From the NCBI GenBank assembly GCA_900465685.1, contig UEGR01000007.1, positions 620,001 to 684,000 on the forward strand: a stretch of DNA of 64,000 bases, in the 5' to 3' direction. A model generated the notes under the pieces. It was given only the letters and a program-made list of their open reading frames with translations, did no database searches and had not been told where the DNA came from. Below, in pieces: positions 1 through 8,544 of the stretch; position 1 is the first letter of the stretch; each line of letters begins with the position of its first letter. Made by a program: the position numbers and the translations under genes. The DNA is from Hyphomicrobiales bacterium (lineage in GTDB: Bacteria; Pseudomonadota; Alphaproteobacteria; Rhizobiales; Rhizobiaceae).

Positions 1-41
1 TTGCCGAAGGAGAACATTCTCTTGATGAAACCGATTGCCAT
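1..41 (-). CDS. ftsY: FtsY (SRP receptor), N-terminal fragment
   Basis: Only the first codons are present. The minus strand reads ATG at 41 followed by a frame giving MAIGFIKRMFSFGK, and the gene runs out of the window. The short amphipathic, basic start resembles the N terminus of rhizobial FtsY, the GTPase that docks the signal recognition particle at the inner membrane. It starts 32 bases after the stop of mtaB on the same strand, so dapF-mtaB-ftsY look like one transcription unit. The identification rests on a very short peptide and on remembered gene order in Brucella. Confidence 0.6.
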   Translation of the reverse strand, partial: MAIGFIKRMFSFG

Positions 42-73
42 GGATTCCGATGCCTTGTTTATGCAGCTGATGG

Positions 74-1354
74 TCAGGCGGCGCGGGTGAGAAGTTTCTC
101 ACCGTCGTGGCCCGTCACCATACGTTCGATAATTTGACCCGGAGCGGCAGCTTCCGCGCCGCCTTCGACGGCTGCGAGCGTAAAGCCTTCCGTGCGGGCA
201 ATGCCTTCCTTCTCGATCAGCAGACGCTGGGTCGTGCCGGTGAGCGAGGCAAGATGTTTCTCATAGGCCTTGTCGCCTTCAGCGCGCAACCGGGCGGCGC
301 GCTCCTTGACGATTTCGCGCCGCACCTGCGGCATGCGCGCGGCAGGCGTGCCTTCGCGCGCGCTATATGGGAAGACGTGCAGATGGGTCAGGCCGCATTC
401 CTCGACGATCTTCATCGAGTTCTGGAACATGTCCTCGGTTTCGGTTGGAAAGCCGGTGATGATATCCGCGCCGAACACGATATCGGGACGCAGCGAACGC
501 ACCGTTTCACAGAAACGAATGGAATCGTCGCGCAGATGGCGGCGTTTCATACGCTTCAGGATCATGTCGTCACCTGCTTGCAAGGACAGGTGCAGATGCG
601 GCATCAGCCGCTTTTCATTGGCAATGGCGTCCATCAGGTCGTCATCCGCCTCGATGGAATCGATGGATGAGAGACGCAGGCGCTGAAGGTCCGGCACCTG
701 ATTGAGAACCGTCTTGACCAGTTTGCCGAGACGCAGGCTTCCCGGAAGGTCGGGACCGTAGGAAGTCATGTCCACGCCGGTCAGCACCACTTCGGCATAA
801 CCGTTGCCAACAAGGCGCTTCACCTGTTCCACCACCGCGCCCATCGGCACCGAGCGGGAATTGCCGCGACCATAGGGGATGATGCAGAACGTGCAGCGAT
901 GGTCGCAACCATTCTGGACCTGCACGAAGGCGCGTGCGCGGCCTTCGATGGCGTCGACCATGTGGCTCGCGGTTTCGCGCACTTCCATAATGTCGTTGAC
1001 GCGCACCTTCTCAAACTGGTTCACGCCGAAATCGGGCAACATGCGATAGGAGTTGGATTTCAGCTTTTCCTCATTGCCAAGCACGAGGTCCACTTCATCC
1101 ATGGAGGCAAAATTGTCTGCTTCGGTTTGTGCAGCGCAGCCGGTTACGATGATGCGGGCTTCCGGATTTTCGCGGCGCGCCTTGCGGATGGCCTGACGGG
1201 CCTGTCGCACGGCTTCCGATGTCACGGCGCAGGTGTTGAAGATGATCGCGCCATCCTTCAACTGTCCAAGACCGGCAGCGTCGGCTTCGCGCTTCATCAC
1301 CTCGGACTCATAGGTGTTGAGACGACATCCGAATGTTACGACTTCCACGCTCAT
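74..1354 (-). CDS. mtaB: tRNA t(6)A37 methylthiotransferase MtaB
   Basis: Radical-SAM methylthiotransferase that converts t6A at position 37 of ANN-decoding tRNAs to ms2t6A. The 426-residue protein shows the family layout. The N-terminal MTTase domain has the three auxiliary-cluster cysteines C10, C42 and C73 (in FGCRLN, NTCAVT, TGCAAQ). The radical SAM core has C150, C154 and C157 in CDHRCTFC. A C-terminal segment of about 60 residues fits the TRAM domain. The start codon overlaps the dapF stop by one base (TGATG), which indicates translational coupling. tsaD, needed to make the t6A substrate, lies elsewhere in the window near 51 kb. Length and motifs are normal. Confidence 0.93.
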   Translation of the reverse strand: MSVEVVTFGCRLNTYESEVMKREADAAGLGQLKDGAIIFNTCAVTSEAVRQARQAIRKARRENPEARIIVTGCAAQTEADNFASMDEVDLVLGNEEKLKSNSYRMLPDFGVNQFEKVRVNDIMEVRETASHMVDAIEGRARAFVQVQNGCDHRCTFCIIPYGRGNSRSVPMGAVVEQVKRLVGNGYAEVVLTGVDMTSYGPDLPGSLRLGKLVKTVLNQVPDLQRLRLSSIDSIEADDDLMDAIANEKRLMPHLHLSLQAGDDMILKRMKRRHLRDDSIRFCETVRSLRPDIVFGADIITGFPTETEDMFQNSMKIVEECGLTHLHVFPYSAREGTPAARMPQVRREIVKERAARLRAEGDKAYEKHLASLTGTTQRLLIEKEGIARTEGFTLAAVEGGAEAAAPGQIIERMVTGHDGEKLLTRAA

Positions 1355-2268
1355 CAGGCAGCACCCTTGTCCGCAGACGTGCTCGCCGTCGAGCCGCTTT
1401 CAAGGTCGCGGCTCCAGTCGCCGCTTGCCGGATCGAATGTGCCGGAAAATTCCCACTCAGCCGGGCCGGTCATCATGACATGATCGTCGTCACGCCATTC
1501 AATTAGCAAAGGGCCGCCCGGAACATTGACCGTCACCTTGCGGCCGGTATGGCGCGTGCGTGCGCCGGAAACAGCCGCGGCGCAGGCGGCAGAACCGCAG
1601 GCGCGGGTCAGCCCGGCGCCGCGTTCCCAGGTGCGCAGGTCCATCGTTTCCGGTGATGTGACGCGGGCAATCGAGATATTGGCGCGTTCCGGGAAAATCG
1701 GATGGTTTTCCAGAAGCGGGCCGAACTTTTCCAGTTCGTAGGACCACACATCGCGGTCCACCCAGAAGATCGCATGCGGATTGCCCATCGAGGCGACCGA
1801 AGGCGAATGCAGCACTGGCGCATCGATAGGGCCAACCTGAAGCTCGATCATGCGCGTGTCTTGAAATTCTTCGGCAAGCGGAATTTCCTGCCAGCCGAAA
1901 CGCGGCTTGCCCATATCGACGGAAATCAGTCCGTCATCATGTTCTTTGGCGGTCAAAATTCCCGCGCGGGTCTCGAAGGTGAAGGCGCGCTTGCCGGTCT
2001 CGGCAGCCAGCGCCTGCACCACGCAGCGCGTGCCATTACCGCAGGCCTGCGCTTCCGTGCCGTCGCAATTGATGATCGATATATAATTGTCTGTGCCTGG
2101 CGTGCGCGGATCATGAATGGCCATGATCTGGTCGAAGGCCGTTTCGCTCGCACCGGCAAGATGAATGGCGGCGTCAGGCGTGATGCGGTCTGCGCGACCG
2201 CGCATATCGGCAACGATGATCTGATTGCCGAGCCCGTTCATCTTGGCGAAGGCTGCCCTGGTGGCCAT
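1354..2268 (-). CDS. dapF: Diaminopimelate epimerase
   Basis: PLP-independent racemase converting LL- to meso-diaminopimelate for lysine and peptidoglycan synthesis. The two catalytic cysteines are visible: C76 in ACGNGTRC and C224 in TRACGSAAC. The N-terminal FAKMNGLGN motif is typical, and 304 residues is within the family range, slightly long at the C terminus. The stop codon overlaps the mtaB start. The start at 2268 gives [12 protein letters not shown]. It is first in a minus-strand group with mtaB and ftsY, divergent from omp19. Confidence 0.95.
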   Translation of the reverse strand: MATRAAFAKMNGLGNQIIVADMRGRADRITPDAAIHLAGASETAFDQIMAIHDPRTPGTDNYISIINCDGTEAQACGNGTRCVVQALAAETGKRAFTFETRAGILTAKEHDDGLISVDMGKPRFGWQEIPLAEEFQDTRMIELQVGPIDAPVLHSPSVASMGNPHAIFWVDRDVWSYELEKFGPLLENHPIFPERANISIARVTSPETMDLRTWERGAGLTRACGSAACAAAVSGARTRHTGRKVTVNVPGGPLLIEWRDDDHVMMTGPAEWEFSGTFDPASGDWSRDLESGSTASTSADKGAA

Positions 2269-2654
2269 AGCTGTCGTGGTTCCGTTCTGCCTGCGGCTGC
2301 GTTGATGCAGCCGAAAGGTTCGTTCAATGGGTTATCTGGCGTCTATATGGCGGAAAACCCGGCAAATTGCCAGTGCCAGCAATATATCTAACATTGCTAT
2401 CAGCTCATATGGCCGGTTGCGCGGTTCCGTTTCGAGCCATGCACCCAAAAAACTGTGGCCTTCCTGTCCCAGTCCCAAAATTTATGAGCAATTTCAAACC
2501 CGGATTGATCACTCCTGCGCAAATTGCCGGGTGATGGTGTTGATTTTTTAACCATATAGCCATTTTATCGCGCCAATATTGGTGTGATAGCTGGGTTTCG
2601 CGTGAGCGTGGTTTGCGCCGCTATCCCAAGACCTCGACCGAAATGGAGAACCTG
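2269..2654. promoter_or_regulatory. dapF/omp19 divergent intergenic region with a CtrA-type half site
   Basis: About 386 bases without a convincing gene. It must hold the divergent promoters of dapF and omp19. The 8-mer TTAACCAT at 2548-2555 matches the half site bound by the cell-cycle regulator CtrA in alphaproteobacteria. It lies about 100 bases before the omp19 start, but no second TTAA stands seven bases away, so it is only a half site. Short frames here have neither good ribosome-binding sites nor recognisable products. Confidence 0.4.
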
Positions 2655-3200
2655 ATGGGAATTTCGAAAGCAAGTTTGCTGAGCCTGGCAGCGGCTGGCA
2701 TCGTATTGGCCGGCTGTCAGAGCTCCCGGATGGGCAACGACCTCGGGCCTGTTTCCCCGCCGCCTCCGCCAGCACCCTTGCAGGCCGCGCCGCAGGGTTC
2801 TGTGCAGAAGGGCAATCTCAATTCGCCGGATGGATCGCAGTTCCCGACCGCTCCAACCACCAATCCCGGCATGCAGCCGGGCAATACGCAGGTTGCAAGC
2901 CTGCCGCCCGCATCGGCGCCCGATCTGACGCCGGGTAGCGTCGCAGGCGTCTGGAACGCCTCGCTTGGCGGCCAGAGCTGTAAGGTTGCCACGCCGCAGA
3001 CCAAATATGGTCAGGGTTTCCGCGCAGGTCCGCTGCGTTGCCCGGGCGAACTGGCAAACCTCGCTTCCTGGGCCGTCAACGGCAAGCAGCTTGTGCTTTA
3101 CGATGGATCGGGCGGCACGGTCGCTTCGCTCTATTCGTCCGGTCAGGGCCGTTTCGACGGTCAGACCACGGGCGGTCAGGCCCTGTCACTTTCGCGTTAA
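2655..3200 (+). CDS. omp19: Outer-membrane lipoprotein Omp19
   Basis: Brucella-type surface lipoprotein of 181 residues. The start at 2655 is chosen over upstream in-frame codons because GGAG ends seven bases before it and because the peptide then begins MGISKASLLSLAAAG with the lipobox LAGC (Cys21). A proline-rich linker follows (residues about 28-70). The C-terminal half, from LTPGSVAGVWNASLGGQ, is the compact beta-barrel inhibitor-like domain (AprI/Inh-type fold), with two cysteines in QSCKVATP and LRCPGEL. The Brucella homologue is known as a protease inhibitor and vaccine antigen. The match is to remembered Brucella Omp19, with differences mainly in the linker, as expected for an Ochrobactrum orthologue. 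Confidence 0.95.
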   Translation: MGISKASLLSLAAAGIVLAGCQSSRMGNDLGPVSPPPPPAPLQAAPQGSVQKGNLNSPDGSQFPTAPTTNPGMQPGNTQVASLPPASAPDLTPGSVAGVWNASLGGQSCKVATPQTKYGQGFRAGPLRCPGELANLASWAVNGKQLVLYDGSGGTVASLYSSGQGRFDGQTTGGQALSLSR

Positions 3201-3208
3201 TCTGAGAT

Positions 3209-3246
3209 TGGCGCGCTGATTTAAACGTGGCGCGCTGATATAAAGC
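3209..3246. repeat. 19-bp imperfect tandem duplication
   Basis: Two adjacent 19-base units, TGGCGCGCTGATTTAAACG and TGGCGCGCTGATATAAAGC, differ at three positions. They sit directly after the omp19 stop and about 75 bases before zapE. This could be a chance slippage duplication or a pair of protein-binding sites. Confidence 0.6.
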
Positions 3247-3261
3247 CGAAACAATCGATCG

Positions 3262-3296
3262 CGGCGGGGCGTCTCCGGACTGCTCCGCCGAATTTT
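3262..3296 (+). terminator. Probable omp19 terminator
   Basis: CGGCGGGG at 3262-3269 pairs with CTCCGCCG at 3283-3290 (one G-T pair) around a 13-base loop and is followed by AATTTT. The T-run is short, so termination strength is uncertain. Confidence 0.5.
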
Positions 3297-3321
3297 AAGT
3301 AGAGGTTTCACGGAACCTGTC

Positions 3322-4485
3322 ATGTCCTTTGATGGTAATCTGAAAGCGTTTCCCTCCGTTCGCGAGCATTACGATGCACTGGTCGTATCCGGCGAAGTGG
3401 AGGCCGATCCCGCGCAGCTCGACCTGACCAGCCGTTATGACCGGCTGATCGAGGAGATTTGCACCAAGCGGCTTTCGCGCAAGTCCAGCGCGCTTGGCTG
3501 GCTTTTCGGCAAGCGCAAGCAGGCGCAGGAAATCGTCAAGGGGCTTTATGTCCATGGCGAAGTCGGCCGCGGCAAGACCATGCTGATGGACATGTTCTTT
3601 TCGCTCCTGCCCGTCGAACGCAAACGCCGTGCCCATTTCAATGATTTTATGGCCGATGTGCATGATCGTATCAATGCGCATCGTCAGGCCTTGAAGCGTG
3701 GCGAGACCAAGCAGGACGACCCGATCCCGCCGGTTGCCGATGCGCTGAGCGCACAGGCATGGGTGCTGTGTTTCGACGAATTCACGGTAACGGATATTGC
3801 CGATGCGATGATCCTGTCGCGCCTCTTCAGCGCGCTGTTTGCACGCGGCGTCGTGCTGATCGCCACGTCGAATGTCGCGCCGAACAATCTCTATCGCGAC
3901 GGCCTGAACCGCCAGCTGTTCCTGCCCTTTGTCGATATTCTCAAGAAGCATGTCGACGTGATCAATCTCGATTCGCGCACCGACTATCGTCTGGAAAAGC
4001 TGGACCGCCAGCCGGTCTATCTCTCCCCGCTGGGTGGCGAGACGGCGAAGCGGATGGATGCCGCCTGGACTGCGCAGAAGAACGGCGTGGAAGAAAAGCC
4101 GGACGTCATTCGCATCAAGGGGCGTGATGTCGAGGTGCCGCATTCCGTTCCAGGTGCTGCGCGTTTCAGTTTCGAAGAACTGTGCAGCCGCCCGCTCGGG
4201 GCTGCGGACTATCTGGCCATTGTTGGCCGCTATTCCACTCTGTTTATCGACAATGTGCCGATGCTCGATCTTTCGCGGCGCAACGAAGCCAAGCGCTTTA
4301 TCCTGCTGGTGGACGTTCTATACGACCATCATGCCCGCGTGTTTATTACGGCGGAAGCGCAGCCGGAAAAGCTCTATGTTGCGAAAAGCGGCACCGAGGC
4401 ATTCGAATTCGACCGCACCGCATCACGTCTCTTCGAAATGCAGAGCGCCGAATATCTGTCGCAGATACCGGAGAGGGCCGACTGA
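3322..4485 (+). CDS. zapE: Cell division protein ZapE / AFG1-like ATPase
   Basis: P-loop ATPase of the AFG1/ZapE family: bacterial ZapE acts at the division ring, and the mitochondrial counterpart AFG1/LACE1 acts in protein quality control. The Walker A motif GEVGRGKT is at residues 79-86, and Walker B is LCFDEF with D152-E153. The rest is conserved family sequence, including TSNVAPNNLYRDGLNR (sensor region) and SRRNEAKRFILLVDVLYD. At 387 residues it is the usual length. It is alone on its strand between omp19 and mdh, with a hairpin after it. In many alphaproteobacteria this gene lies directly before mdh, as here. Confidence 0.92.
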   Translation: MSFDGNLKAFPSVREHYDALVVSGEVEADPAQLDLTSRYDRLIEEICTKRLSRKSSALGWLFGKRKQAQEIVKGLYVHGEVGRGKTMLMDMFFSLLPVERKRRAHFNDFMADVHDRINAHRQALKRGETKQDDPIPPVADALSAQAWVLCFDEFTVTDIADAMILSRLFSALFARGVVLIATSNVAPNNLYRDGLNRQLFLPFVDILKKHVDVINLDSRTDYRLEKLDRQPVYLSPLGGETAKRMDAAWTAQKNGVEEKPDVIRIKGRDVEVPHSVPGAARFSFEELCSRPLGAADYLAIVGRYSTLFIDNVPMLDLSRRNEAKRFILLVDVLYDHHARVFITAEAQPEKLYVAKSGTEAFEFDRTASRLFEMQSAEYLSQIPERAD

Positions 4486-4519
4486 ATTCGGTGCTTTTCT
4501 CCGATCGGTTTGATCTTGA

Positions 4520-4548
4520 AGACGGCTCACCGATTCTGCGAGCCGTCT
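4520..4548 (+). terminator. Hairpin after zapE
   Basis: AGACGGCTC (4520-4528) and GAGCCGTCT (4540-4548) form a perfect 9-bp stem with an 11-base loop. There is no T-run after it, so it may stabilise or weakly terminate the zapE transcript rather than act as a canonical terminator. Confidence 0.45.
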
Positions 4549-4696
4549 CTGGCTACAAATGTCTAGCCATATCATCTGATTGCCACAGACTGGACTTATA
4601 TCCTCAATCGGCTATCGTGCCCGCGCAAATTCAGCGCCCCGGCCCCGAAACGCGAAAGCGAGTTTTTGGAAAGCAGGGTGTGTAGGTTCAGATAGT

Positions 4697-4750
4697 TAGA
4701 GCGACCTGATACGTTCGGAAGGACGTATCTGCTCTAGGATTGTTGCTCCC
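4697..4750. repeat. RIME-like palindromic repeat, first module
   Basis: Nested stem: TAGAGC (4697-4702) pairs with GCTCTA (4731-4736), and inside it GATACGT (4708-4714) pairs with ACGTATC (4723-4729). The flank GCTCTAGGATTGTT resembles the flank of the longer element at 31195-31338. The repeat lies in the roughly 550-base gap before mdh, which holds no gene. A further hairpin, CATCACC/GGTGATG, is at 4806-4824. Confidence 0.5.
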
Positions 4751-4862
4751 GGCATTCGCATGCGGGATGCGGCAATGACCGATCGGATTGGCGGCTTGCC
4801 TATCGCATCACCGGCAGGGTGATGACGGGCGAGACAGAGGGGAATTGCCATTATTTCGCCCA

Positions 4863-4893
4863 ATTATCTTACGTTTACGTAAGAACATATAAT
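4863..4893 (+). promoter_or_regulatory. mdh promoter with palindromic operator in the spacer
   Basis: A perfect -10 hexamer, TATAAT, is at 4888-4893. The 16-base palindrome CTTACGTTTACGTAAG at 4868-4883 (7-bp arms, TT centre) fills the spacer and touches the expected -35 position, where the sequence itself is poor (ATTATC or TATCTT). A weak -35 with a palindrome between the hexamers is the geometry used by MerR-family regulators. Assigning this to MerR is inference. The start codon of mdh is about 150 bases downstream. Confidence 0.55.
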
Positions 4894-4976
4894 TCTAACC
4901 GATTGAAAACATTGGTCGCAAAATAATGAGTTGTGTTTTTTTGCAAAGAGTCATATCGAACCCTCGCAGCGCTTAA

Positions 4977-6005
<1,029 letters not shown>

Positions 6006-6014
6006 TATCCAGAC

Positions 6015-6054
6015 AAGGCCGGATGCTCTGTTTTTGACGGGGCTCCGGCCTTTT
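6015..6054 (+). terminator. Terminator or attenuator between mdh and sucC
   Basis: AAGGCCGGA (6015-6023) pairs with TCCGGCCTT (6044-6052) around a 20-base loop, and the 3' arm runs into TTTT. It stands 10 bases after the mdh stop and about 60 before sucC, so it probably lowers rather than blocks read-through. Confidence 0.65.
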
Positions 6055-6113
6055 CCGGCTGTCAATCCGTACCGGTTCGCCAAACGAACCGGGAATCCGT
6101 AGAGGACAACCAG

Positions 6114-7310
6114 ATGAATATTCACGAATATCAGGCCAAGCGCCTGCTTCACACCTACGGCGCGCCGATCGCCAACGGTGTGGCTGTCTATTCCGTCGAG
6201 CAGGCGGAAGAGTGGGCAAAGACGCTTCCCGGACCGCTTTATGTCGTCAAGAGCCAGATCCATGCTGGTGGACGCGGCAAGGGCAAGTTCAAGGAACTCG
6301 GCCCGGACGCCAAGGGCGGCGTGCGCCTCGCCAAGTCGGTTGAGGAAGTGGTTGCCAATGCGAAGGAAATGCTCGGCAACACGCTCGTCACGAAGCAGAC
6401 CGGCCCTGCCGGTAAGCAGGTCAACCGTCTTTACATCGAAGATGGCGCCGACATTGATCGCGAACTCTACCTCTCGATCCTGATCGACCGCACCGTCGGC
6501 CGTCCGGCTTTCGTCGTTTCGACCGAAGGCGGCATGGACATTGAAGCCGTTGCCGAAGAAACCCCTGAAAAGATCGTGACTGTCGCCATCGATCCGGCCA
6601 AGGGCGTAACGGACGAAGACGCCAACAAGCTCGCCGACGCGCTGAAGCTTGAAGGTCAGGCTCGCGAAGACGGCGTGAAGCTGTTCCCGATCCTCTACAA
6701 GGCCTTCACCGAAAAGGACATGAGCCTTCTCGAGATCAACCCGCTGATCGTCATGACCGATGGCCGCGTGCGCGTTCTCGATGCCAAGGTATCGTTCGAC
6801 GGCAATGCGCTGTTCCGTCATCCTGACATTCAGGAACTGCGCGATCTGTCGGAAGAAGACGAAAAAGAGATCGAAGCTTCAAAGTACGACCTCGCTTACG
6901 TCGCTCTCGACGGCAATATCGGCTGCATGGTCAACGGCGCTGGCCTTGCCATGGCAACGATGGACATCATCAAGCTCTACGGTGCAGAACCTGCCAACTT
7001 CCTCGACGTTGGTGGCGGCGCTTCCAAGGAGAAGGTGACGGCTGCGTTCAAGATCATCACCGCTGATCCGGCTGTCCAGGGCATTCTGGTCAACATCTTC
7101 GGTGGCATCATGAAGTGCGACGTGATCGCCGAAGGCGTGATCGCTGCGGTCAAGGAAGTCGGCCTGAAGGTTCCGCTGGTTGTCCGTCTTGAAGGCACCA
7201 ACGTGGAACTCGGCAAGAAGATCATCAACGAGAGCGGCCTGAACGTTATTTCGGCTGACGATCTCGACGATGCGGCGCAGAAGATCGTCGCTGCTGTGAA
7301 GGGGAATTAA
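6114..7310 (+). CDS. sucC: Succinyl-CoA synthetase beta subunit (ADP-forming)
   Basis: ATP-grasp subunit that, with SucD, converts succinyl-CoA to succinate with formation of a nucleoside triphosphate. The N terminus [19 protein letters not shown] is characteristic. The ATP-grasp domain includes [20 protein letters not shown], and [15 protein letters not shown] is a conserved metal/ATP-site block. The C-terminal CoA-ligase domain has [13 protein letters not shown] and [15 protein letters not shown]. At 398 residues it has the family length. The ribosome-binding site GAGGA is well placed. sucD follows after three bases. Confidence 0.97.
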   Translation: MNIHEYQAKRLLHTYGAPIANGVAVYSVEQAEEWAKTLPGPLYVVKSQIHAGGRGKGKFKELGPDAKGGVRLAKSVEEVVANAKEMLGNTLVTKQTGPAGKQVNRLYIEDGADIDRELYLSILIDRTVGRPAFVVSTEGGMDIEAVAEETPEKIVTVAIDPAKGVTDEDANKLADALKLEGQAREDGVKLFPILYKAFTEKDMSLLEINPLIVMTDGRVRVLDAKVSFDGNALFRHPDIQELRDLSEEDEKEIEASKYDLAYVALDGNIGCMVNGAGLAMATMDIIKLYGAEPANFLDVGGGASKEKVTAAFKIITADPAVQGILVNIFGGIMKCDVIAEGVIAAVKEVGLKVPLVVRLEGTNVELGKKIINESGLNVISADDLDDAAQKIVAAVKGN

Positions 7311-7313
7311 GGC

Positions 7314-8216
7314 ATGTCCATTCTCGTTAACAAGGACACCAAGGTTCTCGTACAGGGCCTGACCGGCAAGACCGGTACTTTCCATACCGAACAGGCGCTT
7401 GCTTACTATGGCACGCAGATGGTCGGCGGTATCCATCCGAAGAAGGGTGGCGAAACCTGGGAAGGTTCGAAGGGCGAAAAGCTCCCGATCTTCGCAACCG
7501 TTGCCGAAGCCAAGGAACGCACGGGCGCCGATGCATCCGTGATCTACGTTCCGCCAGCAGGCGCAGCCGACGCGATCATCGAAGCCATCGAAGCTGAAGT
7601 TCCGTTCATCGTCTGCATCACCGAAGGCATTCCGGTCCTGGACATGGTTCGCGTCAAGGAGCGTCTGGAACGCTCGAAGTCGCGCCTGCTCGGACCGAAC
7701 TGCCCGGGCATCCTGACCCCTGAAGAATGCAAGATCGGCATCATGCCGGGCAATATCTTCAAGAAGGGTTCGGTGGGTGTTGTATCCCGCTCCGGCACGC
7801 TTACCTATGAAGCTGTGTTCCAGACCTCGAACGAGGGCCTCGGCCAGACCACTGCTGTCGGTATCGGCGGCGACCCGGTCAAGGGCACCGAGTTCATCGA
7901 CGTGCTGGAAATGTTCCTGGCCGACGACGAAACCAAGTCGATCGTCATGATCGGTGAAATCGGCGGTTCGGCTGAAGAAGATGCGGCTCAGTTCCTCAAG
8001 GACGAAGCCAAGCGCGGTCGCAAGAAGCCAATGGTCGGCTTCATCGCTGGCCGTACGGCTCCTGCCGGACGCACCATGGGCCATGCCGGCGCCGTGATCT
8101 CCGGCGGCAAGGGCGGAGCGGAAGACAAGATTGCAGCCATGGAATCGGCTGGCATCCGCGTCTCCCCGTCGCCTGCGCAGCTCGGCAAGACGCTGGTCGA
8201 AGTCCTCAAGGGCTAA
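7314..8216 (+). CDS. sucD: Succinyl-CoA synthetase alpha subunit
   Basis: CoA-binding, autophosphorylated subunit of succinyl-CoA synthetase. The N-terminal Rossmann segment [19 protein letters not shown] is the CoA-binding signature. [20 protein letters not shown] follows, and the phosphohistidine is H257 in [12 protein letters not shown]. It is 300 residues and ends in a typical VEVLKG. It is translationally close to sucC, with AAGGGGAATTAAGG before its ATG. Confidence 0.97.
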   Translation: MSILVNKDTKVLVQGLTGKTGTFHTEQALAYYGTQMVGGIHPKKGGETWEGSKGEKLPIFATVAEAKERTGADASVIYVPPAGAADAIIEAIEAEVPFIVCITEGIPVLDMVRVKERLERSKSRLLGPNCPGILTPEECKIGIMPGNIFKKGSVGVVSRSGTLTYEAVFQTSNEGLGQTTAVGIGGDPVKGTEFIDVLEMFLADDETKSIVMIGEIGGSAEEDAAQFLKDEAKRGRKKPMVGFIAGRTAPAGRTMGHAGAVISGGKGGAEDKIAAMESAGIRVSPSPAQLGKTLVEVLKG

Positions 8217-8237
8217 GATCGGTTCGAGTTTGAATAT

Positions 8238-8268
8238 CCCGGCGGCGGCGAAAGCCGCTGCCGGGTTT
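8238..8268 (+). terminator. Terminator-like hairpin after sucD
   Basis: A 12-bp GC-rich stem, 8238-8249 with 8254-8265, closes on a GAAA tetraloop and has one mismatch near the middle; TTTGG follows. The remaining gap to sucA (to 8544) holds no gene. Read-through into sucA or a separate promoter in 8270-8500 are both possible; I could not pick out a clear promoter. Confidence 0.6.
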
Positions 8269-8513
8269 GGCATAACAAAACATACTGAAGCCGGATACCG
8301 GGCTTTAAGGGAATGGCAGGCATTCGCGGTCATTCTCCGGTGTCGAACAAATAGACCGGGCGGTTCTGACAATTGCGTCGGAACAGATCGCTCGGGTCGC
8401 GTAGAAACGAGTTTTGCCGGGGTCTGTTGTGGTTCCTCCCCGGCGGCGTGAGGGATGAAGGTTTCGGCAACGAACTTCCGGAAACTTCCGGCCCGCGCAG
8501 ATGAGCTACTGAC

Positions 8514-8544
8514 AAGGAGACGGAGCAAAGCTCCGGATTAGGTT
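8514..8544 (+). promoter_or_regulatory. sucA ribosome-binding region with spacing hairpin
   Basis: The only strong Shine-Dalgarno match, AAGGAG at 8514-8519, is 25 bases from the sucA ATG, which is too far in linear sequence. Directly after it CGGAG (8521-8525) can pair with CTCCG (8531-8535) around CAAAG. With the hairpin formed, the effective distance becomes about ten bases. A weak AGG at 8540-8542 would be the linear alternative. Confidence 0.45.
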
